Below are positions 55,196 to 63,698 of a stretch of DNA of 64,000 nt, in pieces. The DNA lies in NCBI GenBank assembly GCA_005503055.1, contig SCOX01000003.1:283614-347613 (forward strand). The letters run 5' to 3'. The DNA is from Lysobacteraceae bacterium P (GTDB taxonomy: Bacteria > Pseudomonadota > Gammaproteobacteria > Xanthomonadales > Xanthomonadaceae). The translations under genes were made by a program, and so were the position numbers. How positions within the stretch are numbered: the first letter of the stretch is position 1; each line of letters begins with the position of its first letter. The notes below the pieces were generated by a model that worked only from the letters and a program-made list of their open reading frames with translations, ran no database searches and was not told the DNA's origin.

Positions 55196-56767
55196 ATGTT
55201 GAAGGACACTCCGCTGAAGCGTGGCCTGTGTCGGCTGGGATTGGTCGCGGTCCTGTCGCTGAGCTTCGGCGCCCTGGCGCAGGACGCGAACACCGTCCAG
55301 GCCACGCTACGCGCCGATCTGCCCGGGCAGACCGTGAGCCGCAACATCTTCGGTCAGTTCGCCGAACACCTGGGGTTCGGAATCTACGGCGGCCTCTGGG
55401 TGGGCGAGAACTCCAGGATTCCCAATACCAAAGGCTACCGCGACGATGTTGTCGCTGCGCTGCGCAAGCTGGAAGTGCCGGTTGTGCGCTGGCCCGGCGG
55501 CTGCTTCGCCGACGAATACCACTGGCGCGAAGGCATCGGTCCCCGCGCCAGGCGCCCGGTCAAGGTCAACAACCACTGGGGCGGCGTCGAGGAAACCAAC
55601 GCGTTCGGCACGCACGAGTTCATGAACTTTGCCGAGCTGATCGGTGCGCAAGCCTATGTGTCCGGCAACGTCGGCAGCGGCACGCCGCAGGAAATGGCCG
55701 AGTGGGTGGAGTACATGACCTCCGACACCAGGTCCACGCTGGCGCAGGAACGCCGCGCGAACGGCCGCGACAAGCCATGGCAGGTGCCGTACTTCGGCGT
55801 GGGCAACGAACTGTGGGGTTGCGGCGGCAACATGCGCGCCGAATACGCGGCCGATCTGCATCGCCGCTACCAGACCTTCGTCAAGGCGCCGGCTGGGCAG
55901 AAGATCCTGAAGGTCGCAGCCGGCGCCAACGGGGACGACTACCACTGGACCGAAGTGTTCATGCGCGAGGCGCGCAACCACACCGACGCGTTGTCGGTGC
56001 ACTACTACACGGTTCCCGGCGGCTGGCCGCCCCGGCGTTCGTCGGTGGAATTCGCCGAGGACGAATGGATCGACACCCTGTCGCAGGCGCTGCGCATCGA
56101 CGAACTCATTCGCCGCCACACCGACATCATGGACAAGTACGACCCGGAGAAGAAGGTCGCGCTGCTCGTGGATGAGTGGGGCACCTGGTACGCCGGCCTG
56201 CCGGGGGTCAACCCGGGCTTCCTGCACCAGCAGAACACGCTGCGTGACGCGTTGGTGGCCTCGCTGCACTTCGACATCTTCAGCGACCATGCGGACCGGG
56301 TGAAGATGGCGAACATCGCGCAGATGATCAACGTGCTGCAGGCGATGATCCTCACCCGTGAGGACAAGATGTTGCTCACCCCGACCTATCACGTCTTCGA
56401 AATGTACAGGCCGTACATGGATGCCACCCGATTGCCTTTGGAATTGAAGGCTCCCCTGTATCGCCTGGGCGACTCTTCGGTGCCCGCCGTGCATGGTTCG
56501 GCCGTGCGCGGAAAGGACGGCAAGGTCTACGTGGCCCTCACGAATCTGGATCCGAACAAGCCGGCGCAGGTGACCGCTGGCATCCGCGGCCTTGATGCGA
56601 CGTCGGTCTCCGGCCGGATATTGACCGCGCCGACGATCACCGCGCACAACAGTTTTGAGAGGCCGCATGAGGTCGAGCCGGTGGCGTTCACCGGGACGAC
56701 ACTGGGCGAAGGCAGCCTGCGGATCCAGCTTCCGCCAAAGTCGGTGGTGATGCTGCAATTGAATTGA
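55196..56767 (+). CDS. Alpha-L-arabinofuranosidase (GH51)
   Basis: 523 residues with a signal peptide (ending GALAQDA). The (beta/alpha)8 domain carries the acid/base Glu205 (GVGNELWGCGGN) and nucleophile Glu327 (LLVDEWGTWYAG), the two GH51 signatures, and a C-terminal beta domain ends in GTTLGEGSLRIQLPPKSVVMLQL. It removes arabinofuranosyl groups from arabinan, arabinoxylan or arabinogalactan. It pairs functionally with the divergent GH43 gene. GGTAGGTGCACG precedes the ATG. Confidence 0.93.
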   Translation: MLKDTPLKRGLCRLGLVAVLSLSFGALAQDANTVQATLRADLPGQTVSRNIFGQFAEHLGFGIYGGLWVGENSRIPNTKGYRDDVVAALRKLEVPVVRWPGGCFADEYHWREGIGPRARRPVKVNNHWGGVEETNAFGTHEFMNFAELIGAQAYVSGNVGSGTPQEMAEWVEYMTSDTRSTLAQERRANGRDKPWQVPYFGVGNELWGCGGNMRAEYAADLHRRYQTFVKAPAGQKILKVAAGANGDDYHWTEVFMREARNHTDALSVHYYTVPGGWPPRRSSVEFAEDEWIDTLSQALRIDELIRRHTDIMDKYDPEKKVALLVDEWGTWYAGLPGVNPGFLHQQNTLRDALVASLHFDIFSDHADRVKMANIAQMINVLQAMILTREDKMLLTPTYHVFEMYRPYMDATRLPLELKAPLYRLGDSSVPAVHGSAVRGKDGKVYVALTNLDPNKPAQVTAGIRGLDATSVSGRILTAPTITAHNSFERPHEVEPVAFTGTTLGEGSLRIQLPPKSVVMLQLN

Positions 56768-56954
56768 TGCAGGGGGTGCTGCAAGGCGCTCTTCGCTTCA
56801 CCTCCTGTCACCGGTGGATGCCACCGTATCAACCGGGCTGCGGTCTGCGGCAAACGGAGCACCAGCGACGATGGAAGATCGTTACGATCATCCGCTGCCG
56901 AATGACCACTTCCGGCCGATAACAGGCCGCGGCCGGATGAGGCTGTCTCTCGGT

Positions 56955-56986
56955 GCTAATGCCGCTTCCGACCCATAGCGGTCAGT
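56955..56986. repeat. Palindromic element, copy a
   Basis: GCTAATGCCGCTTCCGACCC then ATAGCGGTCAGT. Imperfect match to the ideal TAATGTCCGCTT-CCGACCC-AAAGCGGACATTA palindrome. 85 bases before the chrA start, in the otherwise empty gap 56768-57070. Confidence 0.7.
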
Positions 56987-57070
56987 TCGCCCGCTGGGCA
57001 GGTAATACGCGCAAGCGCGCTGATAGCATTACGCAACGTCAACCGCCAATGCGAGTCGCTGTTGTCCAAC

Positions 57071-58279
57071 ATGTCACCACGGGCTCCGCTGGCACCGGGT
57101 AGCGCGAGCGAAGTGTTCCGCGTCTTCCTGCGCTTAGGGCTGACATCGTTCGGTGGCCCCATCGCCCATCTGGCCTATTTTCGCAAGGAGTTCGTCAGAC
57201 GGCGCGGATGGCTTGACGACGCTCACTTCGCGCAGTTGCTGTCCGTGTGCCAGTTCCTACCGGGACCGGCTAGCAGTCAGATGGGCTTCGCGATCGGTCT
57301 GTTTCGTGGTGGTTGGCCTGGGGCGCTGGCAGCCTTCGTGGCATTCACGCTGCCGTCGTCACTGCTGATGCTCGGCTTCGCTGCTGTAACGCCGCACCTC
57401 GGGCAAGGCATTGGCGCGGCCGCCGTGCATGGCCTGAAGCTGGTCGCGGTTGTCGTGGTAGCCCACGGTCTGCTTGGCATGGTGCGACAACTAGCACCGG
57501 ATGCACCGCGTGCCATTATTGCTGCGGGCGCTGTCGCCCTGATCGTGTTGACCGGCAGTGCCTGGGTGCAACTGATCACGATTGCACTTGGCGGGATGCT
57601 CGGGACGTGGCTGTGCCGGCATGTGACCGCACCGGCAACCGCGGCTTTCCCCGTGCGCTACAGCCATCGCGGTGGAGCCGCGTTTCTGACCGTTTTCCTG
57701 ATCGGCTTGGCTGGCTCGTTGATGTGGCCGACCACGAACGTGCCCACGGCCGGAGGGCTGTCGGCCGCGTTCTACAAAGTTGGGGCACTGGTGTTCGGCG
57801 GTGGCCACGTCGTGCTTCCACTGCTGCAGCAGGCGGTAGTCGACACCGGCTGGGTAAGCCCGGATAGATTCCTTGCCGGCTACGGTGCAGCGCAGGCGAT
57901 GCCCGGGCCGATGTTCTCCTTGGCAGCTTTCCTTGGCGCGGAAGTGCCCTTGGGCTTACCGGCTGCGGTGGGTGGGACGATTGCTCTGCTAGCCGCGTTT
58001 CTGCCAGGCATCCTGTTGCTGTTGGCGGTGCTACCGATGTGGGAGCGCTTGGCGCGGCGGCCTTGGGCCGCCAGCTCGATGGCCGGCATCAATGCCGCCG
58101 TCGTTGGGCTGCTAATTGCGGCGTTCTACGACCCTGTTTGGACTGAGGGCGTGCACGGAACGGCCGACTTCGCCACTGCCGCAATTGGGTTTGCGCTGCT
58201 GGCATCCATGCGAGTTTCCGCTCTATGGATCGTGCTCTGGTGCCTAACCGCGTCCATCGTGGTGAGCCTGGTCAAATAG
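57071..58279 (+). CDS. chrA: Chromate transporter ChrA (CHR superfamily)
   Basis: 402 residues, the long bidomain form with about ten membrane helices. Both halves carry the CHR words: SFGGPIAHLAYFRKEFVRRRGWLDDAHFAQLLSVCQFLPGP and FGGGHVVLPLLQQAVV..AGYGAAQAMPGPMFS, each followed by a PG-rich turn. It exports chromate in exchange for protons. An ATG is at 57071; a TTG nine bases earlier is also possible. Lower GC than core genes and repeats on both sides suggest horizontal gain. Confidence 0.92.
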   Translation: MSPRAPLAPGSASEVFRVFLRLGLTSFGGPIAHLAYFRKEFVRRRGWLDDAHFAQLLSVCQFLPGPASSQMGFAIGLFRGGWPGALAAFVAFTLPSSLLMLGFAAVTPHLGQGIGAAAVHGLKLVAVVVVAHGLLGMVRQLAPDAPRAIIAAGAVALIVLTGSAWVQLITIALGGMLGTWLCRHVTAPATAAFPVRYSHRGGAAFLTVFLIGLAGSLMWPTTNVPTAGGLSAAFYKVGALVFGGGHVVLPLLQQAVVDTGWVSPDRFLAGYGAAQAMPGPMFSLAAFLGAEVPLGLPAAVGGTIALLAAFLPGILLLLAVLPMWERLARRPWAASSMAGINAAVVGLLIAAFYDPVWTEGVHGTADFATAAIGFALLASMRVSALWIVLWCLTASIVVSLVK

Positions 58280-58312
58280 TCCGACCAAAGGTTGTGCCGT
58301 CCGTTGTTGGCG

Positions 58313-58341
58313 AGTGGCCGCTTGTGGCCGAAAGCGGACAT
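58313..58341. repeat. Palindromic element, copy b
   Basis: AGTGGCCGCTTGTGGCCGAA then AGCGGACAT. Degenerate left arm. 276 bases before the GNAT gene, in the 338-base gap after chrA, which holds nothing else I can support. Confidence 0.6.
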
Positions 58342-58617
58342 CGCAGCCCTAGGCCACGTTTTGCTGGCGGCTCCGGTGCGAAAGCCTGATTCGAAGCGGC
58401 GTCCGGAAGGCGAATACAAGTCGGGGATTAAGATCGAATCCCCGTGGACATACGCAGCCGCGTAAGCGTCTATGAGGAAGCTCATTGGAACGCTGTTGTT
58501 CACCGTATGGCGCCAGCGATGGCCAGCTGGCCCACGGCGGACACCGATCGAATGCCTCTGCGTACATCTCCAGTCGTCGTCTCAGCGGCAGAGACGGCGT
58601 CATGCTCTAGTCGGCCG

Positions 58618-59258
58618 ATGACTCCTTCGCACATTGACCCAGAGCTCGTTTTCGCCTGGCAGGCCGGACACTCCATCGCCCGCGCTCGCCGCCACCCGTG
58701 CATGATCGGGGCGGCATTCGCGTCGATACCGGTTCCGAAAACGAAGTGAAACGTTGGGTGTTCCCGCGGCTCTGCGATGGCTTGCACGAGATCGCACATG
58801 GCATCACGGCGCCACGGCACACCCTGAAGTTGTGCGGCTCCGATGAAGCACTGCGCGATGCGCTGCCTGATCGCTGGGAACTCCAGCCGGGTAACTATTT
58901 CATGATCGCGACGACAGCCTGCCACGATGCCAAGCCGCTGCCGGATGGATACCGGTTGCAGGTCGATCGGTACGACGCCGTTAGCCGGGTCTGCATCCTC
59001 GCGCCCGACGGCGAGCTGGCCGCGAACGGATGCGCGGCGGAAACGATGGATGCCTTCATCTACGACCGGATCGAAACGGCGCAGAATCATCGACGCAAGG
59101 GGCTTGGCCTAGCCGTAATGGCCGCGCTTGGCGCTGCGCGGAGATCCCCTGCGACACCTCAGCTCCTAGTCGCAACGGAGGATGGCCGCAGCCTGTATGC
59201 GAAGCTGGGCTGGACGGTGCTCGCCCCAATTGCCGCTGCAACCATACCGATACGTTGA
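58618..59258 (+). pseudogene. GNAT acetyltransferase with a frameshift
   Basis: Two frames continue one protein: TPSHIDPELVFAWQAGHSIARA from the ATG at 58618, then PPPVHDRGGIRVDTGSENEVKRWVF and the acetyl-CoA-binding region NHRRKGLGLAVMAALGA and the end YAKLGWTVLAPI. Adding one base in CGCGCTCGCC near 58685 joins them as IARGSPPPVHDRGG, which fits known relatives. The second frame alone could start at a GTG (58698). About 213 residues if intact. GC is lower than that of core genes. Confidence 0.75.
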
Positions 59259-59293
59259 CCGGCTCGCGACGGCGGCCGGTGCCGGAGGGGCGC

Positions 59294-59325
59294 TAATGTC
59301 CGCGTCCGACCCAAAGCGGACATTA
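59294..59325. repeat. Palindromic element, copy c (best copy)
   Basis: TAATGTCCGCGTCCGACCCA then AAGCGGACATTA: 10-base perfect arms with a short loop. 20 bases before the ATG of the membrane-protein relic. Confidence 0.85.
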
Positions 59326-59345
59326 CACGGAGAGGTATAGCTGAC

Positions 59346-59856
59346 ATGGATGAGCTCACGGTGCTTCGAAGGCGGGCGCGCAGGATGGGAAGCACGCTGA
59401 CGCTCCTGGCCTTGATTGCGTCGCCGGTAGTTGTAGCTTTGTCGTCTTCGGCTTGCCGGTCCTGGGCAACCATGTAGTGCTTTCAATCGCGCAGGATCAT
59501 GGTTGTCGAGTCGCTGCGGACGGTCTCCACCCATGCGTCAAGTTCGGCGTGGATATGGGAGCACGGTCTACAGCTATGCAATCGGATCGCTGTTTGGCGG
59601 GCTCGGGAATCCGCTGATCGTCCTCGGGGCTATCAACAAGATCTTGCCGTTCTGGATCACTTTCTACGGCACCCAGTTATGGTTCATCGCCACAGTGACG
59701 GCGACGATGCTTAGGACATGCCCGCTCCTGGCCGGCAGCGGACATCCCCATCATGGAGCGGTGCCGGCATCTGACTGGCCAGTTCAGCAGCGAGGCGCCA
59801 CACCTGCCCGACCGTTCGTCGCATCCTCCCCCAAAGCTGAATACGTTCGCGTCTGA
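59346..59856 (+). pseudogene. Small membrane-protein relic with two frameshifts
   Basis: Three frames in series give one protein: MDELTVLRRRARRMGSTLTL (frame of 59346), FGLPVLGNHVVLSIAQDHGC from about 59447, and STVYSYAIGSLFGGLGNPLI plus LVLGAINKILPFWITFYGTQ-type segments from about 59560. One base added in the CTTTG run near 59440 and one in ATGGGAGC near 59558 restores a continuous frame. The coding signal fades near 59714, where copy d begins. It would have two or three membrane helices. Family unknown. Confidence 0.65.
59715..59746. repeat. Palindromic element, copy d (degenerate)
   Basis: GACATGCCCGCTCCTGGCCG then GCAGCGGACATC. Only the right arm is good. It is 225 bases before the beta-helix gene; the rest of the gap to 59971 holds no gene. 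Confidence 0.5.
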
Positions 59857-59971
59857 ATGCGCCTGCCGCGGGGCGCCGCCGGATGCAGTTCACGGGGCGC
59901 GGACAGCGCCGGCGTAAACACGGTATCGACGGTGCCGGGCAAGTGCCAGTGCGCACCGAGGGAGCACCATC

Positions 59972-61345
59972 ATGTACCGCATTGCGCATTCCACGTCTGC
60001 GCCGGCCTTCGGCGCGCTGGTGCTGCTCGCCGGCACCTGCATTCCGTTCGGCGCGACCAACGCCGCGACACGCGTAGTGACCAACTGCAACGACAGCGGC
60101 GCGGGCAGCCTGCGCAACGCAGTTGCGGGTGCGCTCAGCGGCGACATCATCGATCTACGTTCGGTTTCGTGTACGCGCATCTTGCTGACCACCGGCGAGA
60201 TCGAGATCCCGCAGGACAACCTTACCGCCATCGCACGCGGTCGCGATGCGATGATGCTCGATGGCCACCAGACCTACCGCATCTTCCGCCACACCGGCAC
60301 GGGAACGCTGCGCCTGCAGGACATCACGGTGGCGAGGGGATTCCACGCGCCCGCGAGCGAACTGGAGTACGTGAGCCGGGGCGGGTGCATCGCTTCCGAC
60401 GGAAACGTCGAAATCCACCTGACCCGTGTCCACCATTGCCACAATCCGGCGGGCGGATTCCTCGATTCACCTTCCGCCGCGGGCGGCGGCATCAGCGCGC
60501 TGGGCAACGTGAAGGCCACGCACAGCTCGGTGTTCGGGAACTCGGCCAGCGACTTTTCCACCGGTGGCGGGATCGATGCCGAGGGCCACGTCACGCTCCT
60601 GTACAGCCACGTGTTCAACAACCGCGCGTTCGACGGCGCCGGCGTGCGCGCGGGAAAGGGCGCGAGCATCACGTACTCCACCATTCGCGATAACCTCGGC
60701 TCTCACGATGGGGCCGGGTTGTACTTGGATTCGGGTGATTTGCTGGTCAACAAATCCACCATCTCCCACAACCTCGGGCAACAGACCACACATTGGTCTG
60801 GCTTCCCGCAAGGCGGCGGCATCTATGCCCGCGGCAACGGCAAGCGATCCATCGTCGACAGTACGTTGTCGGGTAACACAGCGGCGTACGGAACCGCGTT
60901 CTATATGCAAGGCGACACCGTGGTGAGCAACAGCACGATCGCATTCAACGTCGCGATCCGGGGCGACGATCCGCAAATCCCGCCATGCGATGGGCGCGGC
61001 GCGATATGGGGCGGAACGTTGACACTGCGAAGCACGATCGTGGCGAACAACACCTGCGCCGATGGCGTCGGCCTTGACGTGGCCAGGGACGCGCCAGCGA
61101 TCGTCGGCTCCAACAATCTGATCGTCAACGCGGACGTCGCCGTGCCGTCCGACACGATCGCGGCAGACCCGCGCCTGGCACCGCTTGGCTACAACGGCGG
61201 ACCCTCGCGGACCCATATGCTGCTCAGTGATAGCCCAGCGATCAGCCAGGGAAGCAATTTCTACAATCGCGCCTACGACCAGCGAGGTCCGGGGTTCCCG
61301 CGTGTGAAGGGCGCCTTCCCCGATATCGGCGCCGTCGAACGTTGA
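59972..61345 (+). CDS. Secreted beta-helix protein with choice-of-anchor Q-type end
   Basis: 457 residues. Signal peptide (about 1-32), then a right-handed parallel beta-helix built of short turns (TNCNDSGAGSLRNAVAGA start; GGGISALGNVKATHSSVFGN, GGGIDAEGHVTLLYSHVFNN, GAGLYLDSGDLLVNKSTISHN repeats) and a C-terminal choice-of-anchor Q style end (LGYNGGPSRTHMLLSDSPAIS..DQRGPGFPRVKGAFPDIGAVE). Similar proteins are secreted or surface-bound and bind or cleave glycans in some cases; no catalytic site is apparent. Confidence 0.85.
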   Translation: MYRIAHSTSAPAFGALVLLAGTCIPFGATNAATRVVTNCNDSGAGSLRNAVAGALSGDIIDLRSVSCTRILLTTGEIEIPQDNLTAIARGRDAMMLDGHQTYRIFRHTGTGTLRLQDITVARGFHAPASELEYVSRGGCIASDGNVEIHLTRVHHCHNPAGGFLDSPSAAGGGISALGNVKATHSSVFGNSASDFSTGGGIDAEGHVTLLYSHVFNNRAFDGAGVRAGKGASITYSTIRDNLGSHDGAGLYLDSGDLLVNKSTISHNLGQQTTHWSGFPQGGGIYARGNGKRSIVDSTLSGNTAAYGTAFYMQGDTVVSNSTIAFNVAIRGDDPQIPPCDGRGAIWGGTLTLRSTIVANNTCADGVGLDVARDAPAIVGSNNLIVNADVAVPSDTIAADPRLAPLGYNGGPSRTHMLLSDSPAISQGSNFYNRAYDQRGPGFPRVKGAFPDIGAVER

Positions 61346-61636
61346 CTGCGCACTGGCGGCGTGTTCTGCGATCGCAGCGTGCGCGCCCGAGGAATGGCGG
61401 CTCCGCGGGGTTGTCGACGAGGTTGGGGCTTCCTCTGACAAGTGCGAGAGTGGCACGCCCCATTCGTCGGAAGTTCGCGCGCCACTTGGTGATCCGAACT
61501 CTGACTGGGAATGTCACAACGCCGCGCACCCGAGCTTCACAGCGCGCATGGAGAGCACCCTCATACTCCCCGACGAACTTTTGCGCGGGAAAACCCATCG
61601 GTCAGAGCGATCCGAGCAGAGGCCACGCTATCAACG
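61346..61636. other. Gene-free gap of 291 bases
   Basis: No coding signal or repeat recognised. Reading frames open here have no conserved look. Confidence 0.4.
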
Positions 61637-61795
61637 ATGACAACTGGGACTCGCGGCGAGCCAGACCGCTGCCGCATCAACGTCACCCAGGAGCATGAGC
61701 TACGGCACTGGACCAAGGCCTCGGGCGAATCGTAAGACCAGCTCCGCGCGGCCGTCGACACCGAGGGCCCGATGACAGACGAGGTCCCACGCTAG
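61637..61795 (+). pseudogene. DUF3606-like small protein with nonsense mutation
   Basis: MTTGTRGEPDRCRINVTQEH and ELRHWTKASGES run to TAA at 61733-61735, then the same frame continues DQLRAAVDTEGPMTDEVPR to TAG at 61795. DUF3606 proteins read RINV..E..E.R.WT.A.GVSE.ELR.AV..VG.M..DVR. The GAA expected for the E before DQ is TAA here (G to T), so the gene is probably inactivated. Confidence 0.7.
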
Positions 61796-61865
61796 CACCT
61801 GTGAGGCGGGCGCGCCTGGCCCGGTGGCCGCTGCCGGTCAGAAGCGGTCGTCCACCTGGGGCCTT

Positions 61866-62063
61866 TCAGTCGAGCGGCAGCTTCGTCGTGCCGTCCGGCT
61901 CCGGAAGGCCCGCTTGGACTTCTTCCGCAACCCGGGCGACCGACGGCGGCCAACCAGCTTTCATGGCACCGACGCATCCCCAGCAATCCCCACCGCAATC
62001 GATCGAAGGCGGGTCGTCTGCAATTTCCAGCCTGCGGCCGCAGATGTTGCAATGAGCGTTCAA
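61866..62063 (-). CDS. Small cysteine-rich (zinc-ribbon-like) protein
   Basis: 65 residues on the minus strand: CNICGRRL..DDPPSIDCGGDCWGCVGAMKAG..PSVARVAEEVQAGL. The two CxxC-type pairs with a CGGDCWGCxG core resemble a widespread uncharacterised small protein group. Function unknown. Copy e of the palindrome lies 45 bases upstream of its start. Confidence 0.6.
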   Translation of the reverse strand: MNAHCNICGRRLEIADDPPSIDCGGDCWGCVGAMKAGWPPSVARVAEEVQAGLPEPDGTTKLPLD

Positions 62064-62108
62064 TATCGACGCTTCCTACATTGGCGAAAGCAACTTGGTG
62101 TTCGGACA

Positions 62109-62140
62109 AGTGTCCGCTTCGGGTCGGAAGCAGACATTAG
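62109..62140. repeat. Palindromic element, copy e
   Basis: AGTGTCCGCTTCGGGTCGGA then AGCAGACATTAG. Good arms with one mismatch; between the zinc-ribbon gene and the SUMF1 gene, 5' of the former. Confidence 0.75.
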
Positions 62141-62207
62141 CATCGAGATCGGGGGCCACCTCAACGGGCATCCGGGACGTCGGGACCATGCGTCAAGGAA
62201 GCTGTGA

Positions 62208-62888
62208 TCATTGAATCTGCGACCTGGCCACACGAAAGCCCAAGTCGTCGATCGAGAATGTCGGATGACTGCGCCGCCTATTCGTCGCGAGGCAGCCGCG
62301 CTCGGCGTCTGCCCAGCCGCCGCCACGGAATATGCGATAGGAACCATATACTTCGGGATCGTAGCGATCGAAACACCATTCCCAGACGTTGCCCAGCATG
62401 TCGTGCAGCCCCCATGGATTCGGGGCCTTCTCTCCTACGGGATGATGCTTCCCGCTGGAATTCCCGGCGTACCAAGCGATCTCGTCCAAAAGTCCGTAGC
62501 GTGGCGAGGAGGTTCCCGCACGGCATGCGTACTCCCACTCCGCCTCGGTCGGAAGACGATATCCGTTACTGCCCGCGTACTTCGCGTCGAACGCGTCGTC
62601 ATCGATTTGGTACGCCGGTACCAGGCCGTGAGCGACGGAAAGCAGATTGCAAAATCGAACGGCATCAAGCCAGCTGATGCTTTCGACCGGGCACTCCGAT
62701 TGGACGCGCGATGCGGGCCATGCGCCCGTCACCGCTGCATACTCCTGTTGGGTCACTGGATGCTGGGCCAACCGGAACCCTGGGACCTCGACCTGCCACT
62801 GGCGCTTGAGGCGATCGTCCCGAAGCATGATCGTTCCACCTGGTACCTCCATCATGCGCATGTCGAGAACAGGAACAGCTAGAGTCAT
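62208..62888 (-). CDS. Formylglycine-generating-enzyme (SUMF1/FGE-sulfatase)-like protein
   Basis: 226 residues of the C-type-lectin-like SUMF1 domain: FRLAQHPVTQQEYAAVTG, PVESISWLDAVRFCNLLS, YRLPTEAEWEYACRAG, NPWGLHDMLGNVWEWCFDRY, IFRGGGWADAERGCLATNRR. The Cys pair that activates copper in real formylglycine-generating enzymes is not evident, so it may be a structural or hercynine-type relative. No sulfatase is nearby. The start MTLAVPVLDMRMMEVPGG was used; an upstream in-frame ATG crosses copy f. Confidence 0.85.
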   Translation of the reverse strand: MTLAVPVLDMRMMEVPGGTIMLRDDRLKRQWQVEVPGFRLAQHPVTQQEYAAVTGAWPASRVQSECPVESISWLDAVRFCNLLSVAHGLVPAYQIDDDAFDAKYAGSNGYRLPTEAEWEYACRAGTSSPRYGLLDEIAWYAGNSSGKHHPVGEKAPNPWGLHDMLGNVWEWCFDRYDPEVYGSYRIFRGGGWADAERGCLATNRRRSHPTFSIDDLGFRVARSQIQ

Positions 62889-62898
62889 GCGAAAAACC

Positions 62899-62929
62899 TC
62901 GTCCGCCATAGGTCGAAAGCGGACGTTAA
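62899..62929. repeat. Palindromic element, copy f
   Basis: TCGTCCGCCATAGGTCGAAA then GCGGACGTTAA. 10 bases from the start codon of the SUMF1-like gene, so it would lie in its leader. Confidence 0.65.
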
Positions 62930-63005
62930 CACCGGAAAGACGCACCAGTCAGCCGCACCAGCGGCGCGCTGGCCCTGGGCCTTAGGCCTCAGTCTGCTCC
63001 GCGAG

Positions 63006-63595
63006 TTAGAGGGCATCGTCGACCTCAATACCGAGGTAACGAACAGTGCTCTCGAGCTTTGTGTGGCCTAAGAGCAGTTGAACGGCGCGAAGGTTCTTCG
63101 TCCGCCGGTAAATTTGTGCCGCCTTGTTGCGCCGCAGAGAATGAGTGCCGTAGGCGCTGCCATCCAATCCGACTTCCGAGGCCCAGCGATGGACGATTCG
63201 ACCGTACTGACACGTTGAGAGATGTGCACCTTGTCGAACACGACTGGGGAAGAGGTAAGTGCTGTCCACTATGCCCTTGTCGGCTAGCCACGCCGCGACA
63301 GCGTCGCGGGTCAGACTAGTAATCTCGAAGCAGACAGGGCGACCAGTTTTGCGCTGGAGCACAGTCGCGCGGGCCGCGATGGTCTGGCCATGGCTAACAT
63401 CTTGCACTCGAAGCGAGAGCAAATCGCAGGCTCTAAGCTTCAAATCAATGGTTAGGTTGAACAGTGCCAGTTCTCGGCGGCCGCGGAGCTGGGGCCTTAC
63501 CCGGATCGCCAGATGTCGCGGAGCCGCAGCGGTGCTTTCTGGCCAACGATCTTGCCCTTGTTCCAAGGGATGAAGTTGCCGCTCATGTCCATCAT
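63006..63595 (-). pseudogene. Tyrosine recombinase/integrase with a frameshift
   Basis: Two frames give one protein: MMDMSGNFIPWNKGKIVGQK then APLRLRDIW from 63595, continued by AIRVRPQLRGRRELALFNLT and the catalytic core (GTHSLRRNKAAQIYRRTKNL; LLGHTKLESTVRYLGI). Adding one base to TGGCG near 63510 joins them as DIWAIRVRPQ, matching the phage-type integrases of this group. The catalytic Arg, His and Tyr in HSLRR, GHTKLEST and VRYLGI are present. The C-terminus ends at DDAL, earlier than usual. Confidence 0.82.
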
Positions 63596-63682
63596 GTCCA
63601 ACTCCCAAGCGGGAGCTCGACGATGCGCCTACCCCGGTACGGCAGTCACTAACCGCACGAGGTCACGGGCACAAGTTGGTGG

Positions 63683-63698
63683 TAATGTCCGCTTCCGA
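63683..63698. repeat. Palindromic element, copy g, truncated by IS30
   Basis: TAATGTCCGCTTCCGA matches the left arm and half of the loop exactly, then stops where the IS30 end begins. 87 bases from the integrase start. Confidence 0.75.

Noticed and set aside
58698..59258. GNAT gene as an intact short CDS from the GTG at 58698
   Set aside because: The upstream frame carries a matching N-terminal part, so a frameshifted longer gene explains more.
56955..63698. Integron attC sites
   Set aside because: One-gene intervals between palindromes and a nearby tyrosine recombinase suggested an integron. The palindromes lack the GTTRRRY/RYYYAAC core sites, gene direction is mixed, and the recombinase is a phage-type one, not IntI.
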